Shown one piece after another: positions 33,176-44,707 of a DNA stretch of 64,000 nucleotides; positions within the stretch are counted from its first letter, which is position 1, and every line of letters begins with the position of its first letter. The position numbers were made by a program, and so were the translations under genes. The DNA lies in NCBI GenBank assembly GCA_963971285.1, contig OZ020259.1, forward strand, positions 9,114,001-9,178,000, read 5' to 3'. Source of the stretch: Astropecten irregularis. Taxonomy: Eukaryota; Echinodermata; Asteroidea; Paxillosida; Astropectinidae. The notes below the pieces were generated by a model. That model saw only the letters and a list, made by a program, of their open reading frames with translations. It did not search any database and was not told where the DNA came from.

Positions 33176-34380
33176 TCATCTATGACGCTTGTGTGAATCA
33201 TCATCTATGACGCTTGTGTGAATGTGCCTGAGACTTGCTGCGGCATTTATTATCTCTGGTTTACGTTCTTGCTCTATTGTTGTCGCTGCTGCTGCTGCTG
33301 AGTTTAACGCTGTTGTTGGTCTTATTGCTTCTACTGGGTGTGCAATGTACTTCTTTAGTAAGTTCGGATGGAAGGTACGCTGTTTGTCCTTCATTTCTAG
33401 GCAATAATCATGCTGGGCAACTTTTCTAACAACTGGAAATGGGCCTTTCCATTGCATGAGTAGCTTGTTACTGTCTGTTGGCAAGAGGACTAGTGCTTGA
33501 TCGCCTACATTGAATGTCCTATCTTTAGTGCGCGCGTCGTAATACCTTTTGTATTGCACGTTTGACTTGGCTAGCTCTTCTTTCACTAGGTTGTATGTGG
33601 ATTCTAGTCTATTCTGTAAGTCGATAATGTACTGGTAAGTGGTTTTTACCTCTTCAGGAACATTACCAGTCCATAGTTCTTTAAGTATGGTAAGTGGACC
33701 TCTGACTGCTCGACCATATATAAGGTGAAACGGTGAGTACTGAGTAACCCAAACTTGCTTGTGGTGTTTCGCGGTATGCAAAGAGTTAGGCAGGCATGTA
33801 CCGATCCCAGTCCTTTGGACGTTCGCAACACATTCTGCGGAGCATACGCTTTAGGATTCCATTGAACTTTTCAACTAGTCCATTACAAATCGGATGGTAT
33901 GGAGTGCTGTGCAACTGTTTGACTATAAACATTAATTGACCAACTTCTTTCATTATTGTCTGAGGTAACGCATTGCTAAATAATCGACGAGTGTTAAAAT
34001 ATATCTATTGCCGCGATCTGTAATAGGCTGGATAGGTCCAATAAGATTGACTGCGACTCGTCTGAAGGGGACTCTTGCTATAATACATTTCGCGACGGTT
34101 CGTTGACAAATATCGCATGATCCCAGTATCTCTGGACATCGCTTTGAACACCTGGCCAATAGAAATTTGCTAGTACTCAATCAGTGGTTTTCTTGATATC
34201 GAGGTGACCGGACATGGTCGAATCATGCGCTAATTTAAGAACTTTCGGTCTAAGTCTCTGCGGAACAACTAGCTGATGAAATACGCGTCCGTGTTCGACT
34301 GAGGGTGATTGAAAATCGCGGAAGAGTAGACCATCTGAAACGCGGTAGAGGACTTCATTCTCTCTGCCCGTTTTGCATGC
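33176..34380 (-). pseudogene. Integrase of the decayed Gypsy element
   Basis: The fragments show an HHCC zinc domain (HDSTMSGH ... CDICQ, about 34095-34235), the start of the catalytic core, and a long carboxy part ending with GPFPVVRKVAQHDY and HPNLLKKYIAHPVE. The first catalytic aspartate, normally in 'VDLIGPI', reads as asparagine (VNLIGPI, near 34045). At least two frame breaks separate the pieces, and the middle of the core (DD..E region) is not readable. Confidence 0.85.
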
Positions 34381-34389
34381 TTTCCCTTC

Positions 34390-34870
34390 TTACACAAGCT
34401 TCCGGAATTTGTCTAAGGTTGGGTCATCGCGTTGTGCTGTCTGAATTTCGGCTCGAGATTCTGAAATATTCTCTGCTTCAGGAACTTTCAGAGGTTTCCA
34501 ATTCTGGGCGTTTTTAATCTTCTGAGCCCTAGTTTCAGTTTCAGCAGTAGTTTGCTCTGGTATTGCGTTCGGAGTAACTGTGTCTACATGAACTGTCGAT
34601 GACCAATTCTGATCGGGATCTTTCGGTTCGCGAGCTCCGTCGATATTACCTATAATCATGTCATACAGAGGATTGGTCTTACAAAGTGCATCTACCGTAC
34701 CTACAAAGTAAGGAGAATCAATTGTTACACAGGCAACCAGAACGCTACGTACAGTTCGGTCCAGAAGTACACATTTCTGTTCAGTGTCGAGAAATTGGCC
34801 TTTGTGTACTAAGTCGCGCTTGGCAACGACAGTACTACATCCACTATCTCCAAGTTTTCTGACATGTCTA
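34390..34870 (-). pseudogene. Protease region of the decayed Gypsy element
   Basis: The aspartic protease active site GDSGCSTVV is readable, with DSGC encoded at 34837-34848. It is followed by a DPLF/I-type end, here NPLYDMIIGNIDGA (~34640). The two parts are in different frames, so at least one indel has occurred. A charged linker then leads to the integrase. Confidence 0.8.
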
Positions 34871-35104
34871 TTATATTACCTAAAAGACCATCTTTTACAA
34901 GCATTTCGTGTCCGCATGCTAATTTGACATTCTCCCCATTTTTGCCTGAACATGCGCAGAGCAGTGACTTTTGGGTGAAGCACGCTGCAACTTCTTGAAT
35001 TTCTTCTTTTTCATCTGGCGTACTGTCTTCATCTTCAGCATTATTTTGTACTTGCATGCCTGGGATTTGCTTAGTCTATAATTATTGCTCTGCTTCCTAT
35101 ATCT

Positions 35105-36069
35105 GCAGTATCTAGCAACATGACCTCGCTTGCCGCATACATAACAATCTTTCAGTTCTGCGGTGCGCGTTTCTTCATCTACGCATGTCGCGTTTGCTGT
35201 TTTAGTTGAGCCCTAATTTCTAGGTCTATCTTGCACTTTATCGCTGCCGTATCTCCTGGTGTTCTTTTCGCTATCTAGCCAGCGATGAGCTTCCACGAAT
35301 CTGTCAGCCAAGAGTGCCATTTGCTGGATTGAGCTGGGCTTACGTTCTTTCGGGTACAATGCTAGATCGCTGCCACAATCAGAAAGAATTTGTTCGCGCA
35401 AAAGCAGATCTGATAAACCATCAAATGTCTTAGTTGCATCACCTAGTTCAACCCAACGGTTTAAATAGCTCTCTAATCGATCTGAGAAAAGGTTTCTCCT
35501 AACTCGCGTTTGGCATTTCTGAACTTCATGCGATAACCTTCTTCTGTTAGCTGATACCTTGCAACAAAGCTGTCTTGAGTTCGGAATAAACGCTTGCCCT
35601 TTCAATAGGTAATCGCGAATAGACCTCTAGTGCTTTGCCTGTTATAAACAGACTACTAGAACAAGTGGCCATTCTGTTATCGGCCATTTAGCTGTCTTAG
35701 CGAAGTGCTCGAACCTCCTTAGGTATGCGTCCATGTCATCGCGACCATCGTTAAACGCAGGAAGTTTTGGCTTTCTAACTTGTGTAACCGTTTCTGATTT
35801 GTCTTTGTGACTACCATTTTGATACTCCTCTAACTTAAGCTCTAGTTCTTTCATCTCTTTATCGTGCTGTCTTTCCTTAGCGCGGTCGTCGCGTTCAGCA
35901 TCATCTTTAGCAAGCTTTCCATATTTAGCTTTTCACGCCGTAGGCCTAACTGTTCCTCTTTGTCCCTTTTCTTTTCATCTTTCAATTCTCTATTCTGTGC
36001 GAATTCTATGAGCTCTTTACCATCCAGACCAAGGGTTTTTCCCAGGGTTAGATATTTCTCAAATTCCAT
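35105..36069 (-). pseudogene. Gag of the decayed Gypsy element
   Basis: The likely start is ATG at 36069 (MEFEKYLTLGKTLGLDGKEL), a charged coiled-coil amino end. Then come a SCAN-like capsid segment (about 35640-35780, DAYLRRFEHFAKTAKWP; and 35300-35600, ESYLNRWVELGDATKTF) and a CCHC zinc knuckle (CYVCGKRGHVARYC, 35105-35146). Stops and shifts divide it into at least three frames. Confidence 0.85.
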
Positions 36070-36420
36070 GGTGTGAGCGGTGACAGCTACTAGCAAGACA
36101 AAAAAAGGCAAATACGAATCGAAACCTAAGAAATTTAGTGGAGCTGTACACAGGAAATTTTCGATCTTAACTTGCAGCATATTCTGTGTCTAAGCAATTT
36201 GTGCAATGCATCATTATCACAACCAAAATAACTATTAAAACATCGCAATTTTTGCTACCCAATTTGGTTGCGCAGGGATTCAACATAGACCTTTACCAAC
36301 ACTCTATTGACCCAGAGATGTGAGGTCTATGATCTTTCCCACAAGACCTATTGGCGAGCATGATTATCATGTGATTTTTATTCCGCATGACACGTTAAAG
36401 ACTACCGGTGCACATTTCAT

Positions 36421-36438
36421 CTCCCGGACAAGCCCCCA
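36421..36438 (-). promoter_or_regulatory. tRNA-Pro-type primer-binding site
   Basis: On the minus strand TGGGGGCTTGTCCGGGAG lies two bases after the LTR end. It differs little from the well-known complement of the 3' end of tRNA-Pro used by many LTR elements. This fixes the orientation of the element and the inner LTR border. Confidence 0.85.
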
Positions 36439-36440
36439 AT

Positions 36441-36786
36441 TGTCACAACCCCCGGTTTTCCCCCAACCCGTGGGAAGCAACCTTCGATAATCTCTAAGCT
36501 TTCAAAATGTTTTCTCTCTAAAAGTCATTCAAAACCCCGCGAAGAAAACTGTCCCTGTGATCGCCAAAATCTTTTGTTTTCCAACCCCCCTTGCATAAGG
36601 CATTGAACAATAGCACAGGGTTCCGGGGGCTCATTCGCCAGATAAGTTTAAAAAGCTGTTTCTCTGTGCCTAATCACATTAACGGCAGTTTCACTTTTTT
36701 TGGGGGGGCCACATAAATATACAATTTCGTTTCACTCGATACGTTTTAAGAGTAATTTCTCTATAATTTAACTTCACTATGTGACA
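36441..36786 (-). repeat. 5' LTR of the decayed Gypsy element
   Basis: The 346-bp segment has perfect 7-bp inverted ends, TGTCACA (36441-36447) and TGTGACA (36780-36786). It adjoins the primer site. No partner LTR was found in the window. Confidence 0.8.
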
Positions 36787-37049
36787 CTCTCAAAAACTTT
36801 TTTGACGTCATTCAAAGTTGTTTACATCGCGCCGCGTAACGCAGAAGGTACATGTAAGCACGCAGAAACAGGGCCCATCGAAAACCAGACCTCCCACGAT
36901 ACATATTGGGGATTTTTCGCTGTGCTGCCCGAGGCCTACAATGGCAATGCAATGTTATTCATGACCGCTCGATATGATTATTCACAGGGCTTTCAAGTGA
37001 CAGGGTATTCTGCAATTACTCCATTTTATGGACATACAATGATACACTT

Positions 37050-38790
37050 GAGATGCAGCAGCAGCCATTTTTTCGAAACACACCCTGTCGATGTCAGCAT
37101 GGTTGGTCCCAGGGTTTGCGCACAATGTCAATGGAATGGACGTATCATCCTGTTTCAATTGGTAAATTTCTTAGTGAGTTTTCTGACTTTTTGGAGTCAA
37201 TTGTATTGCACTCCGAACCACTTATTATAACGGGTGACTTAAAAAATTATCCCTCTGATCAAAATGCAATTAATTTTGTGGATATCCTTGAGTATTTTGA
37301 TCTGCAACAACATGTGAGCCAACCCACTCATAGATTGGGACATGTACTTGATCTTATCGTTACCAGGAAAATGGAGATAATATTGTTAGTAATAATGTTT
37401 CGTTTTTAATGCTCATGTTGCGGATCATTTTGCTGTTAAATATTGCATAGGGTCTAGTAAGCCTCCGCTGACATCAAATGTAGGACATTTAGGAAATTGG
37501 GGTCAATTGTCATTGACTCATTTTGTGAGGACTTACGATCTTTTGACTTATGTAATCAGCCCCCTTTGAATCTGGGATGAACAGTTTACCCGTTACAGTC
37601 AAATACTAAAGGACATCTTGAAGTGGACCATCATGCACCACTGCAAACAAAGACGATGGTTATTCGACCTCGGATACCCTGGGGTCGATTCCACAAAGCC
37701 CTACGAGCGATCGTAAATCGAGTTACGAAGGATAACCCATTAGAGAGGTCCTATCCCACATAGGGCTTTAATGCATCAAAAGTCCTACGATTAATAGTAA
37801 GTTATGAAGAGTTTGGTGAAATCGACCCCTGGTTCAATAAAGATTTAGGGGAGGCTAAAAGACGGAGGAGGAAAGCTTAAAGGAAATTATGGAGACACTC
37901 CAAATTTGACATGGATTTGAAGTTTTACAAGAAACAGAAAAATGTCGCTACTAATCTAATGAATAAAGCTCAATGTGAATTTCACAAACACATAATTCAT
38001 ACTCATGGCAACGATCAAGAGAAACTGTTCAAGGTTACTAATTCCTTATTGGCTAAGAAGAAAAATATGTCCGAGGCGAGGCCGGAGTTCTCTACAATGT
38101 CAGCCAACCCGAGGTGAGGTTGAGACCAACGCAGTCTAACTCTCTCACATCATAAACTCCTGCCCAAGGCATGGCTGGAGTTTTCTGCCCAAGTCGGCCA
38201 ACCGGTTGAAACCGACGCAGAACCATCTATTCCGCCGAAATCACCAGGAGAAGAAGCAGCATAGGGTGAAATATCATCAGACAGTGTATAGGTGTCAGCA
38301 ACGAATACTAGCTTCCCTTAATACTCGGAGACGACATCATGAAAACGAAATTTCAATGTCCATGTAATATCACATGTAACAGAGATAAATAAAGTTTGAT
38401 AAGAGCATGGAACATGTGAACGTTTCAGACCGTACCACAAATGACAAAGACATGCTTCTGTGGTTTTGGTGAGTATTTATTAGGCTGAAGGTGGGCTCAT
38501 TTACATTTTCATCAATGGAGTAACTTTCCATTTTTCTTAAAGGGTAGATCAGACCATATTACGTGGGACAATAATACAGAGTCTTGACGACTAAGTAGAA
38601 ATATAAATGTAAACATGTCCCACGTTGCGTGACTACTAACAAATTTGGGGAGAGAGCTTTTATGGTGGCTGGTCCCCAACTCTGGAAACAGCTACCACTA
38701 TACCTGTATACCAGGCCATATTAGAAGTAATGCTAACTGTGATAGGTTTTAAACATGGCCTGAAGACGTTTTTAAAGGCTTTTAACTAAA
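37050..38790 (+). pseudogene. Fossil APE-type LINE, interrupted by a MITE
   Basis: Readable pieces in LINE order: endonuclease end (PLIITGDLKNY, FDLQQHVSQPTHRLGHVLDL, about 37205-37370); a linker (AKRRRRKA, KFYKKQKNVATNLMNKAQCE, 37855-38070); and a carboxy end (FGERAFMVAGPQLWKQLPL, 38644-38700, then KTFLKAF near 38766). The RT catalytic core is missing between 38110 and 38640. Many stops are present. A 145-bp MITE splits the linker at 37683-37827. Confidence 0.82.
37683..37827 (+). mobile_element. 145-bp MITE inside the LINE fossil
   Basis: Inverted ends are GGTCGATTCCACAAAG and the complement of CTTTGGTGAAATCGACC-like sequence. CCTGG occurs on both sides (37678-37682 and 37828-37832). Taking out the element and one CCTGG restores the coding frame of the LINE across the site, which defines the insertion to the base. 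The superfamily is not certain because the C/G runs make the duplication length ambiguous. Confidence 0.85.
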
Positions 38791-39169
38791 TGTTTGAAGT
38801 CATTTTTAAATTAGGAAACAGTATACTCTGGTAATGTTGTTTTTACTCTTGTTGTTGTTTTTATTCTAATAGATCAATTATTAATATTAGGTCCCCTATT
38901 AATGGTCGTAATGCAGTGCAGTGGCAGTATCCTTGATGTACCGGTCTTCGAGGGTGTAAGCATTTATTCCAAGTAAGACAAAAAGTTACATACAGAAGTA
39001 AACTGTTGGCACTGTAGTTTGTCTTGCGGTGGAGCACATACCGTACACAAAACAAATCAACTGATTGTGTGGTTATGGTGGTACAGCTTCACGTCGAATA
39101 GTAGTGACATATAGAATTATAAATTAGAAGGTCAAACCCTTGAAAACTGAATAACTCGAAAACAGGTAC
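38791..39169. other. No feature recognised
   Basis: A+T-rich, without supported genes or repeat borders. Confidence 0.4.
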
Positions 39170-39178
39170 ACTGACGAC

Positions 39179-39271
39179 TAGACCCGTAAACAGGGCCCAG
39201 AAAAACCTTGTTACTCTCCAGGATATGAGAGTAGCAATGTATAACTGGGCCCTGTTTACGTTACGGGTCTA
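39179..39271 (+). mobile_element. 93-bp foldback element, 9-bp target duplication
   Basis: The ends TAGACCCGTAAACAGGGCCC and the matching right arm (GGGCCCTGTTTACGTTACGG, then GTCTA) form a long hairpin with a ~45-nt loop. The 9-bp direct repeat ACTGACGAC lies at 39170-39178 and 39272-39280. Nine-base duplications are typical of Mutator-like (MULE) transposition. Confidence 0.85.
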
Positions 39272-39298
39272 ACTGACGACCACAGACACACTGAAAGT

Positions 39299-40074
39299 TA
39301 GTCCGAATAACTTGGACCCTAAAACATTTTAACATTTGGACATGATCTGGCGATAGAAGGGTCCAAGTACCTTGTTTGCATTTGAGTGGCAAGAGCTCCA
39401 TTTTTCCTCTACCCCGAGTCAAAATCCTATGATTTCACCTCAAAACGATCCTAAAATGTCACATGCGGCCAGCTATGAACAAAGGTAGAATTGGAGATTC
39501 CAATAATGACAAGGTTTACTCACATTTTTTAAAGAAAAGATAATTTTTTCCCTAATTTCTTCCGGGTACCAGTGTACAATTAGAAAAACCGGTAACGGTT
39601 TACAAGCAGGTAAAAAGGTATAAAGCCTAAAGGGAATAAAAACAACTTAATAGTTTCTACTGTTCCAAATGATACTTTTTACTTTCAGCAAATGTTCCTG
39701 AACATTTGCTGAAAGTTGAAAATATCATCTTGGAACAGTTGAAACTATTAAGTTGTTTTTATTTTCTTTACAGGTATCGGACCTGCTTGTACACCGTTAC
39801 CGAAATGAGAACCATAATTAAAAAGGGGCGCCCTTATATTGTTATTGGAATATCCTATTCTTCCTTGGTCCATAGCTGGCTGCATGAGACATTTTAGGAT
39901 CGTTTTGGAGGTGAAATCACAGGATTTTGAGTCAGGGTAGAGGCAAAATGGAGCTCTTGCCACTCAAATGCAAACAAGGTACTTGGACCCTACTCTCGCC
40001 AGATCATGTCCAAATGTTAAAAAAGGCAATTTTTAGGGTCCAAGTTACGCCTACTTGGAGTCGGACTAGGCCTA
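39299..40074 (+). mobile_element. 776-bp near-palindromic foldback element, 9-bp target duplication
   Basis: Two ~370-bp arms are inverted copies. The left 'cttggaccctaaaa...gggtccaagtaccttgtttgc' is answered by the right 'gcaaacaaggtacttggaccc...agggtccaag'. The centre at ~39690-39712 is AGCAAATGTTC-CT-GAACATTTGCT. ACTGAAAGT lies at 39290-39298 and 40075-40083. The left end is TAG and the right end CTA, like the 93-bp element next door. The right arm also contains an inserted end of the TA-type MITE (AAAGGGGCGCCC, ~39822). Confidence 0.85.
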
Positions 40075-40083
40075 ACTGAAAGT

Positions 40084-40867
40084 TGGAACTCGTCCGGCAA
40101 TTCCCAATTCCCGGGCTATGTGCACTTCAAGTTCAACTGATACATCCAGAAAACCCTAGGCTAAAGACTGAAAGTTCTCATTAGGACTTACCTTCGTTCC
40201 GTTGTATAAAATATCTGTGCAAAGAACTGGATCAAGGAGGATGGTCGCTGTTGCAGCTTTCTCGAGTCACACCGCGCCATTTGTTTTGTATGTACAACTT
40301 ACGAGCGCCTCTTGAGGGCGGTATGTACCCTGTTAATTTGCGGCAGACCGTAAGTACACTAAATAGTGTCCCATTGACTTTAGTGTAAAATACCTCAACT
40401 TCACAGTTCAAAATAATATCTCATCCAGAGGTCTCTCAGTGTTTGGTGCAATAATGCAAAACGTAGTTTGGACCCTCATCTACATTATTCTTTTCAGTTT
40501 TTGGCTTGGTAACCGATCATTTTTTTTGCTAATTGCCCCAAGAAAAAAACACCCCCAAAATGTAAATTTTCCCAAACCAACTTGCTGCAGGTTTTCATGA
40601 AGCAATCCTCCACGTTCAAAACAATACAGGGCCACGTTTTAAGCCAAAATTTCTCAAGTCTCCACAACAGGCTGAAGCACTGAACCCCCAGGTTGTGATA
40701 ACCCGTCATAATTACACAATATATTAACTGCACGACCACCCAAATTGCATATTTTAAAAACATTTGAGGTACACAGAATATAATAATCAGCTCGGCGCAC
40801 TGATTTTGGAGCTATTTAATGTGGTGCAATGGATACGGTGGACCACACCAAAGATTAAAATGCGCAA
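40084..40867. other. No gene; one short shared repeat
   Basis: 40362-40410 is identical to 54410-54458 (begins AATAGTGTCCCATTGACTTT). An 89-codon minus frame at 40494-40763 has no motif. Confidence 0.5.
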
Positions 40868-41215
40868 GGGCGCCCCTTTTTATTAGTGGTTCTCATTTCC
40901 GACCGACCCATATTTTTTGCCGCCGACCCTGTCCAGAATGACATAATATAAATTCAAGAAAAAAAGAAGAAGAAATTTCCAGATTTCTCGTAGACAATTT
41001 TGTCAATAGGCCTACATTTTTAAAGTTTCTACATGTATCACAGAAAAAAAGAAGAAGCATATTCAAACGAGATTACATTGAATACAATGAACATTTCTTT
41101 AGGTTTTTGTGTATTCAGCCAGATTTTATTTCCACCAAACTTTTTTTGTCCGACCGACCGACCCTCCCTCAAATTGACAAAGAAATGAGAACCACAGTTT
41201 TAAAAAGGGGCGCCC
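40868..41215 (+). mobile_element. TA-type MITE, family C, copy 1
   Basis: 348 bp with inverted ends of about 35 bp: GGGCGCCCC, then TATTAGTGGTTCTCATTTC; the right end is GAAATGAGAACCACAGTTTT, then GGGCGCCC. Internal direct/inverted 'cgaccgaccc' words are present. The second copy lies at 54016-54408. The left flank is AA here, probably mutated from TA. Confidence 0.85.
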
Positions 41216-41436
41216 TAAAGCATAATGTAGTTGCACTATTGGAGTTGTTGGAAACAAATCCAACGAACGAACAAAGAAAGATTCCTATTTCAAATTGCCT
41301 GAATAAGGGCTCAAGTTTAGCGCTTACCCCAGGCGCCGTTTCTTCTATATACGCCGCTGTGTAACGTAGGTGTACATAGGCCTAATTAATCATTTCTTTC
41401 ATGCATTTCAAGGAATAATGAGTGATAAACTTGCTG

Positions 41437-41724
41437 CAGGCGCGGCTCTACGGGGGGGGGGGGGGGCTGTAGCCCCCCCAACAAAAAATGGCAGGGGGAA
41501 AAAAAATTCTTGAAAATACTGGATTTTTTCAGTTATTATTAAGCGCCAATTGCATTAAAAACGCGTTGTGTGGCCTATAATGTGCATGTTTTTCGACCGC
41601 TAATAAGACATAGAAGAAGCAAGTGTTAGAAGAACCCAAAATATTGGGTCTTCTAGCCCCCCCCCAAAAAAAAAATTATGGCTCTTCTAGCCCCCCACAA
41701 ATTTTGGCTCTTGAACCGCGCCTG
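41437..41724 (+). mobile_element. hAT-type MITE (288 bp)
   Basis: Ends CAGGCGCGGCTCT and, inverted at the right, CAGGCGCGGTTC. ACTTGCTG is duplicated at 41429-41436 and 41725-41732. An 8-bp duplication and CAG ends are hAT hallmarks. It contains a G14 run followed by C-rich 'tagccccccc' repeats. The window begins inside another copy. Confidence 0.9.
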
Positions 41725-41933
41725 ACTTGCTGATTTCAATAAAACATTAATTTTTTTTAATTGGCGGCTATTTCAAGAATGGTCAAAGTCGCTCCAAAAA
41801 ATAAAGTAAATAAATGAGAGAGTTCTGAGAGACACTAATGCAGGGATTAATAGAGCACTGGACCTGACTGGACTGTGGGCTTCTAATTGTGACAATTGTT
41901 TATGCAATTGGGTGAGAAAGTGGGTCTATTTAA

Positions 41934-42296
41934 AGGTACGTAGTATCATACTTTGGTTTTTGTCAAAGAAATACAGATTCGTGGGCAAAAATATCAAGGA
42001 AAATACAGTAAAGGTAATCTTTGAAAAATTCAGTCTGATACGGTGCCCACTTATTGAGAAAACAGCGAAAAACGGCCACAGTATTTCTTAAGTGTTTTCT
42101 CTTTTATTGTTGATCTTTTCAAAGATCAAAAAGATTTTCGGTCGTTGTTTTACTGATTTCTGGATAAATACACCATTTCAGGCGGAAAAAAATTTTAACA
42201 GCATGTTTCTACCAGCACCATCTTCATACCCTGTAAGTTGTACGTAAATCTGTGAACATTTCTGTGTTGGTCTCTTACCAAAGTATGATACAACCT
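41934..42296 (+). mobile_element. TTAA-flanked MITE, family A, copy 3
   Basis: 363 bp, flanked by TTAA at 41930-41933 and 42297-42300. The left end has a 3-bp insert (AGGTACGTAGTATCATACT) relative to the other copies. The interior matches copies 1 and 2. Confidence 0.87.
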
Positions 42297-42300
42297 TTAA

Positions 42301-42672
42301 GCCGCTTTGCAGAGTTTTTTTTTTTTTTTAATGGCTTCTTTGACTGGAGTGAACCATACCGTGTTTAAGGGGTGGTCAGCTGAGGATGAGAATATCTCAA
42401 AAATCCAATGGTCAACCCACCATAAAATGAAAAGAAAATGAAAGGTGACATGTTCAACATCATTTTTCTGTGCAACCTGAACACCTGTGAGAGTTCGAGT
42501 ATTTTTAAATGATTTTTTAAGAATTAGGAGTTATCACTGTTGTCTATGGGAGTTCATTTACATGTACTTGGGTGCAACCTTGGCTTACCGGTATCTAGTC
42601 TTGGTTACAAGACGTTCTTAGCTAACAGTCCAAGTGCCGCACATGCACACGCTCACGTACACTGTGACCATC
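42301..42672. other. No feature recognised
   Basis: Non-coding spacer between two mobile elements; one poly-T run near 42316. Confidence 0.5.
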
Positions 42673-42680
42673 CATCGTAC

Positions 42681-44139
42681 CAGTGTTTCCCCTGCCTATT
42701 AAATTGTGAGGCGGTCCGCCTCACGGTTTTTGGGGACCGCCTCGCACATTTTTTGCCAACACTGCCGCCTCACGCTCACAGAAACAAAAATAATATTTTT
42801 TTATTACACAATAAGCTGATAATCACAGATATGTTTAAAAATCTTTATAAAAACACAAACATTTACACTTAAAAGCGGAAGATGAAAGCGCTTTTTCCAT
42901 TCCGAAGCTCTAAAAAACGAAACGTAACACTCGCACAGCGAGTATGCATGTACGGCCGAGCGGCACACACAACGGGTACGGCCGGGCGACACAGCTCACA
43001 CAACGGCCGACATAATCTCCACCGCACGATGCACAGTGCCTATACAGCGAACACGCGGTCTTGTATACATTCTCACGAAATAGACTGATATGCCTTCACT
43101 GGTTCGCGCGCGGCTCCCTGCATAAATAATGTATGCACTATCGTGAGGCTGTAACCAGCGTTCCGTTCGTTACACACACACGTGCATGGTGCATTTGAGA
43201 TCAGCGGTGTTTGGTGGACTTTATCGAATGTTTTTGAACAAATAAATGGCCGCAGAGGAATTCTTTTCGACATTGATTTTCACATTTTTACATCAAATTC
43301 GCTAGGAATGGAAATCCTGGCGATCCACGCACGGTGCATGGCTGCTCATTTTGCTTGCGCCAAAAACTCGCCACTGAGAGAATCCTTAGGATGGTGATTG
43401 GTGAATTACCGGTAAATCACGCTGAGTTAACGCACCTCCATGGTTAACGTAAGCAAGTTTTGTTAGCTACTGTTTTCGTACATGTTTTCTCGAAAAGTTG
43501 TGGGCGAATAACAAAAATGCACAAAGAATGTACAAGCATAACGGATCAGAAAACAAATTGTTTATGATCTAGGAGTAGAGGTACAATGTAGGTGCCGCAA
43601 TGTTTCACCAAAAAGTCACCTATGATATTGATAGTTGTTCTCAAAACCCATAGCGTTACGGCACCCCGAAAAGTGCTAGACTCACCGTGATGGAGCCTTA
43701 TCGTTCTCGCATAGCCTACATTTTTCAAACATGTTTGGCCGACCAGACTTAAAGGTTACGAGGTGTGTCAATTCATTATTTGGTGTTTAAAATTCAATTT
43801 GTGATCAAGATTAAATTGTAGGCCCCTAAACACTACCTAAAGGTAAATAATAATATTCCATATGTGGACTTGTTCTTGTTTTCATTTATTTGTATCATTC
43901 TTATAAAAAAAAATTTTTTAAATCAACAATTTTTTTTAAAACAAGAATATAGGATCAGTGTTAAAAACCAATTCAAAACAAAAGCAAACATTACATGATG
44001 TAGGTATATAAACTGAGTTCTTAAGAAGTGGGCCCCGGACGTCGCGCGGTAAGGGCTTCGCGCGTCGTTGCGCCGGCTCCATACTCAGCAAAATTTCAAT
44101 TACCACCTCACGGCTACCAGCAACCCAGGGGAAACACTG
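42681..44139 (+). mobile_element. Non-autonomous hAT element (1.46 kb)
   Basis: Terminal inverted repeats CAGTGTTTCCCCTGCC and, at the right, the complement of CAGTGTTTCCCCTGGG. A perfect 8-bp duplication CATCGTAC lies at 42673-42680 and 44140-44147. No transposase-like frame is inside; the longest (121 codons, minus, 43936-44301) crosses the element's border and is spurious. It is probably an internally deleted or captured-sequence derivative. Confidence 0.9.
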
Positions 44140-44147
44140 CATCGTAC

Positions 44148-44584
44148 GAAAAGAACTTAAGCGGCTGGTACTCGCCAGAGAGGGCGCTGTTGTAATACTA
44201 TATAATTTTAAAGGCACTCTAAACATTAAAGGGCTCCAAAAACTGTCCTGGAAAATCATTATTTTTTTTAAAAGAAACCTCACTGAGGTGATCTCGTTCA
44301 TTAGAGCTCCGTCTCATGGCTCAAGTTACAGTGTGCAGTGAAGAAAAAGCATTATTGTGTAACAGTTCGTGCTATTAAGGGTCATATGGGCGATGAGTAG
44401 GCCTATGAGTTATCGTCCAAAATAATGGTTTATAAACATAGAAAATGATATTTCTTTTGGGTAGGCTACTGTTTCAAAATTAAATCATTAAAAAAGAAAA
44501 GACGACACGCCGGAGTGACTTTACGACAGTCACTTCAGTCAATTTATTATATTTATTATATTCCTTGCCACCGTCAATACATTT
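44148..44584. other. No feature recognised
   Basis: Non-coding. It contains 'cgccagagagggcgctg' near 44190. Confidence 0.4.
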
Positions 44585-44652
44585 GACATGGTCGAGTGGT
44601 TCGGGATGCGACTTTGTATTGCAATGACCCGGGTTCGAGGCCTGGTGATATT
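44585..44652 (+). mobile_element. tRNA-like SINE head
   Basis: A-box-like TGGTCGAGTGGTTCGG and B box GGGTTCGAGGC at the right spacing for an RNA polymerase III promoter. Acceptor stems do not pair, so it is not a working tRNA. The family differs from the SINE at 8.7 and 52.2 kb. Confidence 0.5.
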
Positions 44653-44707
44653 TCAGAAATTTTTCTTAATGTTTTACTCCAGTCAATTGTATGCTATGGA
44701 TAGTAAA

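Larger units (their letters stand above)
32956..36786 (-). mobile_element. Decayed Ty3/Gypsy element with integrase before RT (Gmr1-like)
   Basis: Reading the minus strand: LTR (36786-36441), primer site, Gag, CCHC knuckle, protease, integrase, then a linker ending near 32956. Reverse transcriptase, RNase H and the 3' LTR are absent. Integrase follows the protease directly, as in the Gmr1-like Gypsy lineage in which RT comes last. The element therefore looks truncated after the integrase rather than internally deleted. Several frameshifts and stops show it is old. Confidence 0.82.
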
